This document shows positions 26,453 to 36,300 of a stretch of DNA of 64,000 bases, piece after piece. Made by a program: the position numbers and the translations under genes. Within the stretch, counting starts at the first letter, position 1. Each line of letters starts with the position of its first letter. Under the pieces are notes generated by a model. That model was not told the DNA's origin. It was given only the letters and a program-made list of their open reading frames with translations, and ran no database searches. Source of the stretch: DATARN01 sp036264135 (GTDB lineage Bacteria; Actinomycetota; Acidimicrobiia; Acidimicrobiales; Palsa-688). The stretch is from contig DATARN010000020.1 of NCBI GenBank assembly GCA_036264135.1, positions 10,645 through 74,644 on the forward strand, read 5' to 3'.

Positions 26453-27400
26453 TCAGGCGGACGCCGAGGTGAGGGAGGCCCGCGAGTCACGCCGTTCGGC
26501 GACCCGGCGGCTGACTCGCTCGATGCGGCGCATGTGGTGCAGGGTGCGCTCGCGCGACTGTTCGGCCTCGGCGTTGAGCCCGGTGATGCTCTCCAGGCCC
26601 CAGCTGCGCAGGATGACCGGCGCCAGGATCTGCTCGTAGTGGAGATTGAAGTCGTAGATGCCGGCGGCCGCGACCGCGGCGGCGTGCCGGGCGAAGTCGG
26701 GGATGCCGGCGCCGGGCATCTGGAAGGTCTTCACCTGGGACTCCATGGCCAGGACCATGCGGTTGGGGTCGGCCTCGATCATGGCCGAGGCCAGGTCCCG
26801 GTAGAAGAGGAAATGGAAGTTCTCGTCGTAGGCCACCTTGGCCATCACCTCCTGGCCGGGGCCGTCGAGCAGCCGGCCGGTGTTGCGATGGGAGATACGG
26901 GTGGCCAGCTCCTGCAGGGTGACGTAGACCACACCCTCGCAGGTGTTGAGCAGCTTGCCTTCGGGGGCGTAACCGAGGGACACCTGGGCCATCCGGGCCC
27001 GTTCCAGCTCCACCGGGTCGACGGCGCGGGTGACGGTCATCCAGTCCCGGATGACGATGGAGTGGCGGTGCTCCTCGGCCGTCCACCGCCGGTTCCACAC
27101 CCCCCACACCGAGTCCTCGCCGAACAGCCAGCTGATGGCGTGGAAGTAGTAGGGCAGGTTGTCCTCGGTCAGGAGGTTCAAGTACAAGGCGCTGCGCACC
27201 GCGTCGGGGAGCGGGTACTCCTCGGGGTCCCAGGCGTCGCCGGGGACAAAGTCGCGTCCCCGGCTCCACGGCACCAGTTCGTGGGGAAACCACTCTTTGG
27301 TCTTGGCCAGATGCCGTTCGAGGAGGCCTTCGGCGGCCGAAGAGGTGGCGTCGAGGAGGGAGCGGTCGTCGGCGGCCGTCTGCTCGTCGATACGTTGCAT
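26453..27400 (-). CDS. Acyl-ACP desaturase (ferritin-like di-iron)
   Basis: 315 residues of the soluble stearoyl-ACP desaturase family. The second half of the di-iron site is visible as EEHRH (near 110) and DENFH (near 197), and an earlier Glu lies in LTEDNLPYY. Family members introduce a double bond into an acyl chain carried on ACP, using oxygen and reduced ferredoxin; mycobacterial relatives are DesA1/DesA2. ATG 27400 follows a TAGGCT box by six bases, so a leaderless start is plausible; GTG 27406 would add two residues. Confidence 0.88.
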   Translation of the reverse strand: MQRIDEQTAADDRSLLDATSSAAEGLLERHLAKTKEWFPHELVPWSRGRDFVPGDAWDPEEYPLPDAVRSALYLNLLTEDNLPYYFHAISWLFGEDSVWGVWNRRWTAEEHRHSIVIRDWMTVTRAVDPVELERARMAQVSLGYAPEGKLLNTCEGVVYVTLQELATRISHRNTGRLLDGPGQEVMAKVAYDENFHFLFYRDLASAMIEADPNRMVLAMESQVKTFQMPGAGIPDFARHAAAVAAAGIYDFNLHYEQILAPVILRSWGLESITGLNAEAEQSRERTLHHMRRIERVSRRVAERRDSRASLTSASA

Positions 27401-27528
27401 GGTCACAGCCTACCGACCCGTAGGTAGGGGGAAGACGGTGCCAAGAGGCTCACGTGGTACACTGACATGCAGCAACGTGGTGGGGTGGGCCATGTTGTGA
27501 CATTCGCTGCAGCTGTACCAGGAGACCC

Positions 27529-28725
27529 TTGAAGCCATCGTTCGACTCCTTGGGCGTCTCGCCGGACCTCGTCCAGGCACTCGCCCCTATCACGACACCT
27601 TTCCCGATCCAAGCCCTCACTATCCCTGATGCCCTCGCCGGCCGGGACGTATGCGGCAAGGCCCGGACCGGCTCGGGCAAGACGCTCGCCTTCGGCCTGC
27701 CGATGCTGCAGCGCCTGGCCGCGGGCGACGGCCAGTCGGCCAACGGGAGACCCCGGGGCCTGGTGATGGTCCCGACCCGTGAACTGTGCCGCCAGGTGGC
27801 CGACGTCCTGCGCCCGCTGGGCGAGAGCCTCGGTCTCAAGCTGGCCACCGTCTACGGGGGCACCGGCATGGACACCCAGATCAAGGCCATCCGCCGCCCC
27901 GTCGACGTCGTGGTGGCCACGCCCGGCCGGCTCATCGATCTGCACCAGCGCGGCGAGCTGCACTTCGACGCGGTGGAGATCCTGGTCCTCGACGAAGCGG
28001 ACCGCATGGCGGACATGGGGTTCCTGCCCCCGGTCGAGTGGGTGCTGCGCCGGCTCACCCACGCCCATCAGACCATGCTGTTCTCGGCCACCCTCGACGG
28101 TGAGGTCGACTACCTCATCAACCACTACCTGACCGATCCCGTCCGCCACGATGTCGTCGAGGCCAGCGGGACGATCGACGGCATGGAGCACCGCTTCCTC
28201 GCCGTGCACCAGCTGGACAAGGTGAAGGTGGCGGCGGCCATCGCCCGGGCCAGCACCCGCACCCTGCTCTTCACCCGCACCAAGCGCGGCGCCGACCAGC
28301 TGACCCGCAACCTGCAGCGCGAAGGGGTCAAGGCCGACGCCATCCACGGCGACCTGCCGCAGCGGCTGCGGGAACGGGCGCTGGCCGACTTCGGCAGCGG
28401 GAAGCTACCGGTCCTGGTGGCCACCGATGTCGCGGCGCGCGGGATCCACGTAGAAGGCATCGACGTGGTCATCCACTACGACCCGCCCGAGGACAACAAG
28501 GCCTATCTCCACCGCTCGGGCCGCACCGCCCGGGCGGGCGAGGAGGGGCTGGTGGTCACCCTCGTGCTGTGGGACCAGCGCCTGGAAGTGGAGCGCCTGC
28601 AGAAGCGCACCGGCATCAGGCAGCCGGTGATCGAAGTCTTCTCCAACGACCGCCGGCTTCAGGACCTGCGCAACCTGGGCCGGCCGGCCGGCGAGGCCGC
28701 CGGCGCCGCCCTCGCCCAGGCCTAA
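27529..28725 (+). CDS. DEAD-box RNA helicase (RhlE/CsdA type)
   Basis: 398 residues with all core motifs: Q-motif (FPIQALTIPDAL), I (ARTGSGKT), Ia (PTRELCRQ), Ib (TPGR), II (VLDEADRMADMG, that is DEAD), III (SAT), IV-V (ATDVAARGIHV) and VI (HRSGRTARAG). It unwinds RNA, usually in ribosome assembly, decay or cold adaptation. The TTG start at 27529 has AGGAG five bases upstream. The roughly 65-base leader begins near a possible -10 box, TACACT (27458-27463). Cold-shock helicases often have regulated leaders, but none is proven here. Confidence 0.93.
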   Translation: MKPSFDSLGVSPDLVQALAPITTPFPIQALTIPDALAGRDVCGKARTGSGKTLAFGLPMLQRLAAGDGQSANGRPRGLVMVPTRELCRQVADVLRPLGESLGLKLATVYGGTGMDTQIKAIRRPVDVVVATPGRLIDLHQRGELHFDAVEILVLDEADRMADMGFLPPVEWVLRRLTHAHQTMLFSATLDGEVDYLINHYLTDPVRHDVVEASGTIDGMEHRFLAVHQLDKVKVAAAIARASTRTLLFTRTKRGADQLTRNLQREGVKADAIHGDLPQRLRERALADFGSGKLPVLVATDVAARGIHVEGIDVVIHYDPPEDNKAYLHRSGRTARAGEEGLVVTLVLWDQRLEVERLQKRTGIRQPVIEVFSNDRRLQDLRNLGRPAGEAAGAALAQA

Positions 28726-28766
28726 CCCGCCCCGGCTCGCCCCACCCCGAGCCACCCGCCACGGCC

Positions 28767-29906
28767 GTGAACCTGGCTCGGGACATCCTCCTCGACGCCC
28801 TCGGCGCCTTGTTGGTGCTGGGCACCGTGCTGTCGGCCGTCAAGTCGACCATGCTGCCGCGCGGGGTGCGGTCCCTCATCTCCGCCACCGTGTTCCGGGT
28901 GACCCGACTGGTGTTCCGGCTGCGGACCGGACGCTCGCCGAGCTACGAACGGCGCGACCGGGTGATGGCCATGTACGGGCCGGTCACGCTCCTCCTCCTC
29001 CTGAGCAGCTGGTACGTGCTCCTCGTCGTGGGCTTCACCCTGCTCTACGTGGCCAACGGGGTCAGCGGCATCGGCAACGCCTTCAAGCTGTCGGGCTCGG
29101 CGGTGTTCACCCTCGGGACCACGACCGACCCCCGCATCATCCCGAGCGCCCTGACCTATGCCGAGGCTGGCGTCGGCCTCCTGCTGCTGACCCTGCTCAT
29201 CAGCTACCTGCCCACCCTGTACACCATCTTCTCGGCCCGGGAGTCGGCGGTGGCCCAGCTGCGGGTCCGGGCCGGCAACCCGCCGGCGGCGTGGAACCTC
29301 CTCATCCGCTACTACCGCATCGGCTCCACCACCCAGCTGAGCGAGTTGTGGCACGACTGGGAGGGCTGGTTCGCATCCCTCGAGGAGTCACACACCTCCT
29401 TCGCCGTGCTGCCCTTCTTCCGGTCGCCCCAGCCCGACCAGTCGTGGGTCACGGCGGCGGGAACGGTGCTGGACAGCGCGTCCCTCTGGGCGTCGACGGT
29501 TGTGCACCCGAACGACCCAGACGCCCAGTTGTGCATCCGGGCGGGCTACGTGGCCCTGCGCCGGCTGGGCGACTTCTTCGGTGTCCCCTACAACCCCGAC
29601 CCGGGGCCCGACGACCCGATCACCATCAGCCGGGTCGAATACGACGAGGCGTGCGCCACCATGGCCGCCGCCGGGATGGAGTTGGTCGCCGACCGCGACG
29701 CGGCGTGGCGCAGCTTCGCCGGCTGGCGGGTCAACTACGACACCGTCCTGCTCAACCTGGCCCGCATGGTGGAGGCCCCCATCGCCCCCTGGACCAGCGA
29801 CCGCTCCCCCGTCGACCGCGACCTGCAGTGGACGCTGCGCAACATCGCTACCTTGCGGCGAGGAAACACCGGTCCACGGTGGCCCCGTCGAGCACGTCCC
29901 ACCTGA
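28767..29906 (+). CDS. Membrane protein with a K+-channel-like pore segment and large soluble tail
   Basis: 379 residues. Three or four hydrophobic segments (about 8-30, 72-95, 130-150) surround SAVFTLGTTTD (near 112), which sits where two-helix potassium channels have the pore helix and TxGYGD filter; here the filter reads LGTTTD. The C-terminal 220 residues are soluble and helical. Relatives are usually called ion-channel or hypothetical membrane proteins. Whether it conducts ions is uncertain because the filter is altered. GTG 28767 begins just before the first helix. The 3' end overlaps menC on the other strand by 59 bases. Confidence 0.6.
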   Translation: MNLARDILLDALGALLVLGTVLSAVKSTMLPRGVRSLISATVFRVTRLVFRLRTGRSPSYERRDRVMAMYGPVTLLLLLSSWYVLLVVGFTLLYVANGVSGIGNAFKLSGSAVFTLGTTTDPRIIPSALTYAEAGVGLLLLTLLISYLPTLYTIFSARESAVAQLRVRAGNPPAAWNLLIRYYRIGSTTQLSELWHDWEGWFASLEESHTSFAVLPFFRSPQPDQSWVTAAGTVLDSASLWASTVVHPNDPDAQLCIRAGYVALRRLGDFFGVPYNPDPGPDDPITISRVEYDEACATMAAAGMELVADRDAAWRSFAGWRVNYDTVLLNLARMVEAPIAPWTSDRSPVDRDLQWTLRNIATLRRGNTGPRWPRRARPT

Positions 29907-30957
29907 GCTCCGCCCCCGTGCCCGGACCGTCGGGCACGGCGATGGTGCCATCGGGGTCCACGACGACGGCATCGGTGATGTCGTCCCGGTAGAAGCGATC
30001 GGAGGCCGACAGGTCGCCGGGCAGGGTGAAGTTAGGCAGGGCGGCGAGGGCAAGGTTGGCGTGGCGGCCCAGCCCGGTTTCCAGCATGCCGCCGCACCAC
30101 ACCGGGATGCCGTGGGCGGCGCACACGTCGTGTACCCGCACCGCTTCCAAATACCCGCCCACACGCGGCGCCTTGATGTTGATGACCTGCCCGGCGCCGA
30201 GGGCGATGGCCGTGGCGGCCACCGCGGCCGAGGTCACCGACTCGTCGAGGCACAGCGGCGGCCCCCTTTTCCCACCCCATTTCTCACCCCATGCGGCGTG
30301 GCCGAGGAGGTCGTCGGCGGCCAGAGGTTGCTCCAGGCAGAGCAGGCCGGCGCCATTGAGGGCGGCCAGGCGGTCGGCGTCGCCCAACTGGTAGGTGCCG
30401 TTGGCGTCGACCTGGAGGGCCAGGTCGGGGAAGGCGGACCGCACCGCCCGCACCGGCTCCACGTCCCAGCCGGGCTCGATCTTGAGCTTCACCCGCCGGT
30501 AGCCGAGGGCCACGAACTGGGCCACCTCGGCGAGCAGTGCGGCCAAGTCACCGGTCAACCCGATGGCCACCCCGGCGGCCACCCGGCGGCGGGTCGCCCC
30601 GAGACGGGCGGCGAGGGAAACACCCGCCGCCCGCAATTCGGCGTCCAGCACGGCGAGCTCGAGGGCGCACTTGGCCATCGGCTGGCCCTGGACGGCGGCG
30701 AGCGGCAGCGACGAAGCCGCCATCGGGCCGCCCAGGGCGAGGGGAACGAGGTGGTGGCGCAGGACGTCCCACGCCCCGTCCACCCATTCGGGGCTGTAGC
30801 TCGGCGTGGGGAAGGCGGCGCATTCGCCCCAGCCGTCGCTCTCTTCGCCCACGGCGCGCACCACCACGACGTCGCGCTCGGTGAGCGTCCCCCCGGGCCA
30901 CCGCCACGGTGCGACCAGCGGCAGGCGGACCCGGCGCAGCTCGACGCCGGCGACCAC
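29848..30957 (-). CDS. menC: o-Succinylbenzoate synthase (enolase superfamily)
   Basis: 369 residues. Catalytic features of the MenC/NSAR group are present: KLK (in RRVKLKIE), the metal ligands Asp (VDANGTY), Glu (CLEQPLA) and Asp (CLDESV), and the second lysine (INIKAPRVGG). MenC dehydrates SHCHC to o-succinylbenzoate in menaquinone synthesis; relatives racemise N-acylamino acids, so a mixed activity is possible. GTG 30957 is one base after the rpiB stop, giving a tight operon with rpiB and the O-methyltransferase gene. Confidence 0.88.
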   Translation of the reverse strand: MVAGVELRRVRLPLVAPWRWPGGTLTERDVVVVRAVGEESDGWGECAAFPTPSYSPEWVDGAWDVLRHHLVPLALGGPMAASSLPLAAVQGQPMAKCALELAVLDAELRAAGVSLAARLGATRRRVAAGVAIGLTGDLAALLAEVAQFVALGYRRVKLKIEPGWDVEPVRAVRSAFPDLALQVDANGTYQLGDADRLAALNGAGLLCLEQPLAADDLLGHAAWGEKWGGKRGPPLCLDESVTSAAVAATAIALGAGQVINIKAPRVGGYLEAVRVHDVCAAHGIPVWCGGMLETGLGRHANLALAALPNFTLPGDLSASDRFYRDDITDAVVVDPDGTIAVPDGPGTGAELRWDVLDGATVDRCFLAAR

Positions 30958-30958
30958 G

Positions 30959-31414
30959 TCAGCCGCGGCCGCACTCCTCCCGCTCGATGGCGGCCAGTTG
31001 CTCGATGCGGGCCACGTGGCGGCCGCCCTCAAAGTCGGTGGCCAGCCACTCGTCGACGATCACCAGCGCCAGTTGGGGGGCGAGGATGCGGGCGCCCAGG
31101 GCCAGGACGTTGGCGTTGTTGTGCTGGCGGGACAGGCGGGCGGTGAACTCGTCGTGGCACAGGGCGGCCCGGGCGCCGTGGACCTTGTTGGCCGCGATCT
31201 GCTCCCCCTGGCCGCTGCCGCCGATGACGATGCCGAGGTCGGCGTCGCCGGCCACCACGGCGCGAGCGCAGGCGGCGCAGAAGGGGGGGTAGTCGACCGG
31301 CTCGGTGGAGAAGGTGCCCAGGTCGAGGGTGGTGTGGCCGCCGTCGGCGAGGTGCTGGATGACCACCGTTTTCAGGTCGAAGCCGGCGTGGTCGCTGGCC
31401 AGGGCGATGTTCAT
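30959..31414 (-). CDS. rpiB: Ribose-5-phosphate isomerase B
   Basis: 151 residues. It begins MNIALASDHAGFDLK, has the phosphate-binding GGSGQGEQIAANK and the DEFTARLSRQHNNANVLALG segment that carries active-site and substrate-contact residues of the actinobacterial RpiB type. It interconverts ribose-5-phosphate and ribulose-5-phosphate in the pentose phosphate pathway. ATG 31414 follows the methyltransferase stop by seven bases. Confidence 0.94.
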   Translation of the reverse strand: MNIALASDHAGFDLKTVVIQHLADGGHTTLDLGTFSTEPVDYPPFCAACARAVVAGDADLGIVIGGSGQGEQIAANKVHGARAALCHDEFTARLSRQHNNANVLALGARILAPQLALVIVDEWLATDFEGGRHVARIEQLAAIEREECGRG

Positions 31415-31421
31415 GACGTTC

Positions 31422-32072
31422 CTATCGTTTGACCGCGAGGGTGACCCCGTCGCGGATGGGCAGCATGGCAACCAGGACCCGTTCGTCCGCCACGACCTGG
31501 TCATTGAACCGGCGTACGGCCACCACGTTGTCGCTGCTGGCGGTGTCATCGAGGACCTGGAGGCGCTGCAGGACGTTGTCGACGCAAATGGCGCCGCCGG
31601 CCCGCATGCGAGGGACGATCTCGGCCCAGTAGACCGGGTAGCCCACCTTGTCGGCGTCGATGAAGGCCAGGTCGAAGAGGGGCTCGTTCGGGAGGTTCTT
31701 CAGGGTCTCGGCGGCCGGCCCGAGCCGCAGCTCGATCTGGTCGGCCACGCCCGCCTCGGCCCAGTAGCGGCGGGCGATGTTCGTCCACTCCTCGCTGACG
31801 TCGCAGCACAGGAGGTGCCCCGCCGGGCCCATGCCCCGGGCGATGCACAGCGACGAGTAGCCGGTGAAGGTTCCCACCTCGACGGCGTGGCGCGCCCCGC
31901 TCAGGCCGGCGATGGCGGTCAGGAAGGCGCCCTCGTCGCTGGAGATCTGCATTCCCGCCACGTCACCGAGCGCCTGGGTCTCGGCGATGAGGCGCTCGGC
32001 GACGGCGTCGGGCGGGGTGCTGTGGGCCACCAGGTAGTCCATCACCCGGTCCCAGGAGGGAGGATCTGCCAT
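31422..32072 (-). CDS. SAM-dependent O-methyltransferase (cation-dependent family 3)
   Basis: 216 residues. The SAM-binding motif is VEVGTFTGYSSL (near 65-76) and the metal/substrate motif FIDADKVGYPVYW follows (near 133), then GGAICVDNVL. These match catechol/caffeoyl-CoA O-methyltransferase-like proteins; the substrate is unknown. It is the first gene of the rpiB-menC operon and divergent from the cyclopropane synthase gene, with starts 31 bases apart. Confidence 0.88.
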   Translation of the reverse strand: MADPPSWDRVMDYLVAHSTPPDAVAERLIAETQALGDVAGMQISSDEGAFLTAIAGLSGARHAVEVGTFTGYSSLCIARGMGPAGHLLCCDVSEEWTNIARRYWAEAGVADQIELRLGPAAETLKNLPNEPLFDLAFIDADKVGYPVYWAEIVPRMRAGGAICVDNVLQRLQVLDDTASSDNVVAVRRFNDQVVADERVLVAMLPIRDGVTLAVKR

Positions 32073-32103
32073 GCGCCCGTTTCTAGCGTGTCAGGCTGGG
32101 GGG

Positions 32104-33375
32104 ATGCCTACGCCGTCGGCCGCAGACGCCCTCGCCCCCCTCGTCCACGCCATGCTCGGCGACCCCCTCGCCGTCGAGGTCCGCTTTTGGGACGGCAGCC
32201 ACATCGGCACGCCCGACGGCCCGGCCCGCATCGTGCTGCGGTCGCCCGAGGCGCTGCGCCGGATCCTGTGGTCGCCCAACGAGGTGGGCTTCGCCCGGGC
32301 GTTCATCACCGGCGACGCCGAGATCGAGGGCGACCTGCTGGAAGCCATCCGGGCGGTGTTCGTCGCCGCCCCCGAGGACTTCCAGCTGGGGACGAGGACG
32401 GTGGTGCAGACGCTCGCCGCCGCCGCCCGGCTGGGGGTGCTGGGCCCGCCGCCGCCCCGGCCGGCGGAGGAGGCCCGGCTGCGGGGGGGCCGCCATTCCC
32501 GGGAGCGGGACGCCGCCGCCATCTCGCACCACTACGACGTGGGCAACGACTTCTACCGCCTGATCCTGGGCGAGTCCATGACCTACAGCTGCGCCCGCTT
32601 CGTCCGCCCCGACGCCTCGTTGGAGGAGGCGCAGGCGGCCAAGTACGACCTCATCTGCCGCAAGCTGGGCCTGGCCGAGGGGATGCGGCTGCTGGACGTG
32701 GGCTGCGGGTGGGGCGGCATGGCCATGCACGCCGCCGCCACCTACCGGGTGGCTGCCGTCGGCATCACGCTCTCGGAGCAGCAGTTCGACCTGGCCCGCA
32801 AGCGGGTCGCCGAGGCGGGGCTCTCCGACTGGGTCGAGATACGCCTGCAGGACTACCGCGACGTGGGCGGTGGCGGCGAGCGGTTCGACGCCATCAGCTC
32901 CATCGGGATGTTCGAGCATGTCGGCAAGGACCAGATGGCGGCCTACTTCTCGGTACTGGCCGACGTCCTGACGCCCGGGGGCCGGCTGTTGAACCACGCC
33001 ATCTCCACCCCCGATGGGGCGGCGTTCGACCGGCGGAGCTTCACGGCGCGGTACGTGTTCCCCGACGGGGAGCTGGAGGACGTGGCCGACGTGGTGGCCG
33101 CCATGGAAGCGGTGTCGTTGGAGGTGCGCGACGTCGAGTCACTCCGCGAGCACTACGCCCTCACCCTTCGCCAGTGGGTCGACAACCTGAACCGCAACTG
33201 GGACGAGGCGGTGGCACTCGTCGGGCTGGTCCGGGCCCGCATCTGGCGGCTGTACATGGCCGCCGCGGTCATCGGCTTCGAGCTCAACCAGACCGCCATC
33301 CACCAGGTCCTCGGCGTCAAGACCAGGCCGGACGGCACGAGCGGGATGCCCCTGACCCGGGCCGCCATGGTGTAG
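32104..33375 (+). CDS. Cyclopropane-fatty-acyl-phospholipid synthase family methyltransferase
   Basis: 423 residues. It has the CFA-synthase entry motif HHYDVGNDFYRLIL (near 141), the SAM site LDVGCGWGGMA (near 197), ITLSEQQ and ISSIGMFEHVG (near 275). Such enzymes methylate the double bond of membrane phospholipid acyl chains to cyclopropane or branched products. An acyl-ACP desaturase gene lies 5 kb away and could make the substrate double bonds, but the two are not co-transcribed. ATG 32104 is preceded by a GGGG-rich stretch; the frame is open slightly upstream. Confidence 0.9.
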   Translation: MPTPSAADALAPLVHAMLGDPLAVEVRFWDGSHIGTPDGPARIVLRSPEALRRILWSPNEVGFARAFITGDAEIEGDLLEAIRAVFVAAPEDFQLGTRTVVQTLAAAARLGVLGPPPPRPAEEARLRGGRHSRERDAAAISHHYDVGNDFYRLILGESMTYSCARFVRPDASLEEAQAAKYDLICRKLGLAEGMRLLDVGCGWGGMAMHAAATYRVAAVGITLSEQQFDLARKRVAEAGLSDWVEIRLQDYRDVGGGGERFDAISSIGMFEHVGKDQMAAYFSVLADVLTPGGRLLNHAISTPDGAAFDRRSFTARYVFPDGELEDVADVVAAMEAVSLEVRDVESLREHYALTLRQWVDNLNRNWDEAVALVGLVRARIWRLYMAAAVIGFELNQTAIHQVLGVKTRPDGTSGMPLTRAAMV

Positions 33376-33389
33376 GGCGGCCGGGGCCG

Positions 33390-36300
33390 TCAGGCGTGGT
33401 CGGTCAGGTCGGCGAGGGCCCGCACGGCGAGGGCGGCGACACAGAGCACGTCGGCCTCGGGGTCGGCGAGCAGTGCCATGAGGCGCTGGTAGCGGGCCCG
33501 GGCGGTAGCCGCCGCCGGCGCCGCCAGCCACGCCGCCATGGCGGCCGCCGGTCCTTCTGCCAGCGACCCAGGCCCGGACGCCGCGGCCAGGGCGGCCCGG
33601 CGCCGCAGGTCGGCCACGTCGTCTTTCAGGCGGCGGGCCTGCCAGCGGCCCCAGCGGCTGCCCAGGTCTCGGCGGTCGAGGGCGGCGCGGAAGTCGGCGG
33701 CGCCCACCGCCGCCTCGAACGCCCCCACCAGTCCGAGCGCCTCGGCGACGCTGACCTGCCGGGCCCGGGTGACGGCGCCGATGTCGGCGGCCAGGGCCAG
33801 CGCCGGCAGCCGGGCGAAGGCGGCGGCGCCGTCGGTGTCGGTGTCGGTGTCGGCGTCGGTGTCGGCATCGGCGTCGGGGGCGGCGCCGGAAACGCCGGCG
33901 GCCACGATGGCGGCGGCATCCCCGGTGGCCACGCCGTCGAGGGCCTCCACCACGGCGCGGTCGTCATAGACGTGCTCGTCGCCCTCCACCACGTACCGGC
34001 GGGCCAGGGCGTCGACGGCGTGGGCCACCATGGCATGCAGGAGCGACTCGGCGTCGGGCGACACGGCCGGGGCCAGCGCCTCCACCCGGCGCCAGCGCTC
34101 GTCGGCGCCGAGGACATGGCGGCCCGCCCAGTAGGCCCGCCCGACCGAGGCCAGGTCGACGCCGAACTCCTCAGCCGTCTCGTGGGCCCACGTCACCCCC
34201 ATGCGGTCGACCATGTCGCTGGCCACCCGGGTGGCGGCCAGGGGGCGGTAGAGCCGGTGGGCGGCGAGCAGGTCGGCGAAACGGTCGGCCACCGGGGCGG
34301 GGAAGTAGCCCACCACGGCGTCGTGCACCGCCGGCGAGGCGACGAGGGGCGACTGTTCCAGGGCGTCGGCCAGATCGGATTTGGCCAGGGCCAGTAGCAC
34401 CGCCGCCTCGGGGCGGGTCAGGCCGGCGCCGGCAGCGCGCCGCTGGGCCAGATCCTCGTCATCGGGAAGGGATTCCACCCGCCGGTCGAGCCGGCCGGCG
34501 TGCTCCAGGTGCGCCATGAGAGCCTGGTAGGCGTCGATGTCCGCAGCGCTGGCGGGGACGGCGCGGGTCACCGCCACCGCGGTCAGGCCGACGTCGCGCA
34601 GCACCGCCCCGGCCACGTCGTCCTGGACGGATCGCAGCACCCCATCTCGCTCGCCGGCGGCGATACGGCCCTGCTCGATGGCCTGCGCCAGCAAGATCTT
34701 GAGGTTGACCTCGTAGTCCGACGTGTCGACGCCGGCGGCGTTGTCGACGAAGTCGGCGTTGATCTTGCCGCCCCGCCGCGAGTAGGCGATGCGGGCCCGC
34801 GGGGTGACGGCCAAATTGCCGCCCTCGACGATGATGCGGGCTCGGACCTGGTCGGCGTCGACCCGCACGGCGTCGTTGGCCCGGTCGCCGACGTCGGCGG
34901 CGGACTCCTGGGGCGCCTTGACGAAGGTGCCGATCCCCCCGAACCACAACAGGTCGGCGGAGGCCGTCAGGATGGCGGCGATGAGCTGCGGGGGGGTAAC
35001 GGTCGCCGCGGTGATCCCCAGCGCCGCCCGCGCCTCGGGGGACAGGGTGATCTCCTTGGTGGTGCGCGACCAGACGCCACCGCCCGGGGAGAGGACGGCG
35101 CGGTCGTAGTCCTGCCAGCTCGACCGGGGCAGGGCGAAGAGGCGGCAACGCTCGACGAATGACCGCGCCGGGTCGGGGTCGGGATCCACGAACACGTCGC
35201 GGTGGTCAAAGGCGGCGATCAGCTTCATCGTCCGGCTGCGCAGCATGCCGTTGCCGAACACGTCGCCCGACATGTCGCCGACGCCCATGACCCGGATTTC
35301 TTCGGCCTCGGGGTCGATGCCGAGCTGGCGAAAATGCTGGCGGGCCACCTCCCAGGCGCCCCGGGCGGTGATGCCCATCGCCTTGTGGTCGTAGCCGTGG
35401 CCGCCGCCTGACGCGAAGGCGTCGCCCAGCCAGAAGCCGCGGGCCACGCTGATGGCGTTGGCCAGGTCGGAGAAGGTGGCCGTGCCCTTGTCGGCGGCCA
35501 CCACCAGATAGGAGTCCTCGCCGTCGGCGGGCCGTACCCCCGCCGGCGGGCGGACCTGGCCGCCCACCACGTTGTCGGTGATGTCCAGCAACCCCTCGAT
35601 GAACAGCTGGTAGCACGCCCGCACCTCGGCGGCGGCGTCGGCCACCTCGTCGCCCTCGGCGCGGGCGCTGTCGGAAAGGGCCAGGCGCCGGCAGACGAAT
35701 CCGCCCTTGGCGCCCGTGGGCACGATGCCGGCGTTCTTGAGGACCTGGGCCCGAACCAGGCCCAGCACCTCGGTGCGCAGGTCGTCCTGGCGGTCACTCC
35801 AGCGGATGCCGCCCCGAGCGACGGGGCCGCCCCGCAGGTGCAGCCCTTCTATGCGGGGCGAGTAGACGAACGCCTCCACGAACGGCCGGGGCGGGGGCAG
35901 CTCGGGAACCCGGGTGCTGTCGAGCTTCATGGTGAGCGTGGGCAGGCGCTCGCCCCCGGGGGCGCGGGCGTAGTGGCTGGTTCGCATGGTGGCGTCGACC
36001 AGCGACAGGTAGGCCCGCAGGACCTGGTCCTGTTCCAGTCGCTCGACGGACGCCAGCGCCTTCTCCACCGCCACCCGGGCCTCGCCGGAGGCGGCCGGGG
36101 CGCCGGCGGCCAGGGAAGGGTCGAAACGGGCGGCGTAGTACCCGAGCAGGGCCGTCGCCACCTTGGGGAACTCGACCAGTGGATCGATGAGCTGGCGGTC
36201 GCTCCATACCGAACCGACCTGGCGGCGGTACCGGCGGTAGGCCCGCAGCACGACGACGTCGGACCAGTCCACGCGGGCCCGCACGACCAGGCGGTTGAGG

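Noticed and set aside
31305..34397. Plus-strand open frame of about 1,030 codons across the methyltransferase, cyclopropane synthase and dehydrogenase genes
   Set aside because: It crosses three convincing genes in other frames and has no recognisable domain.
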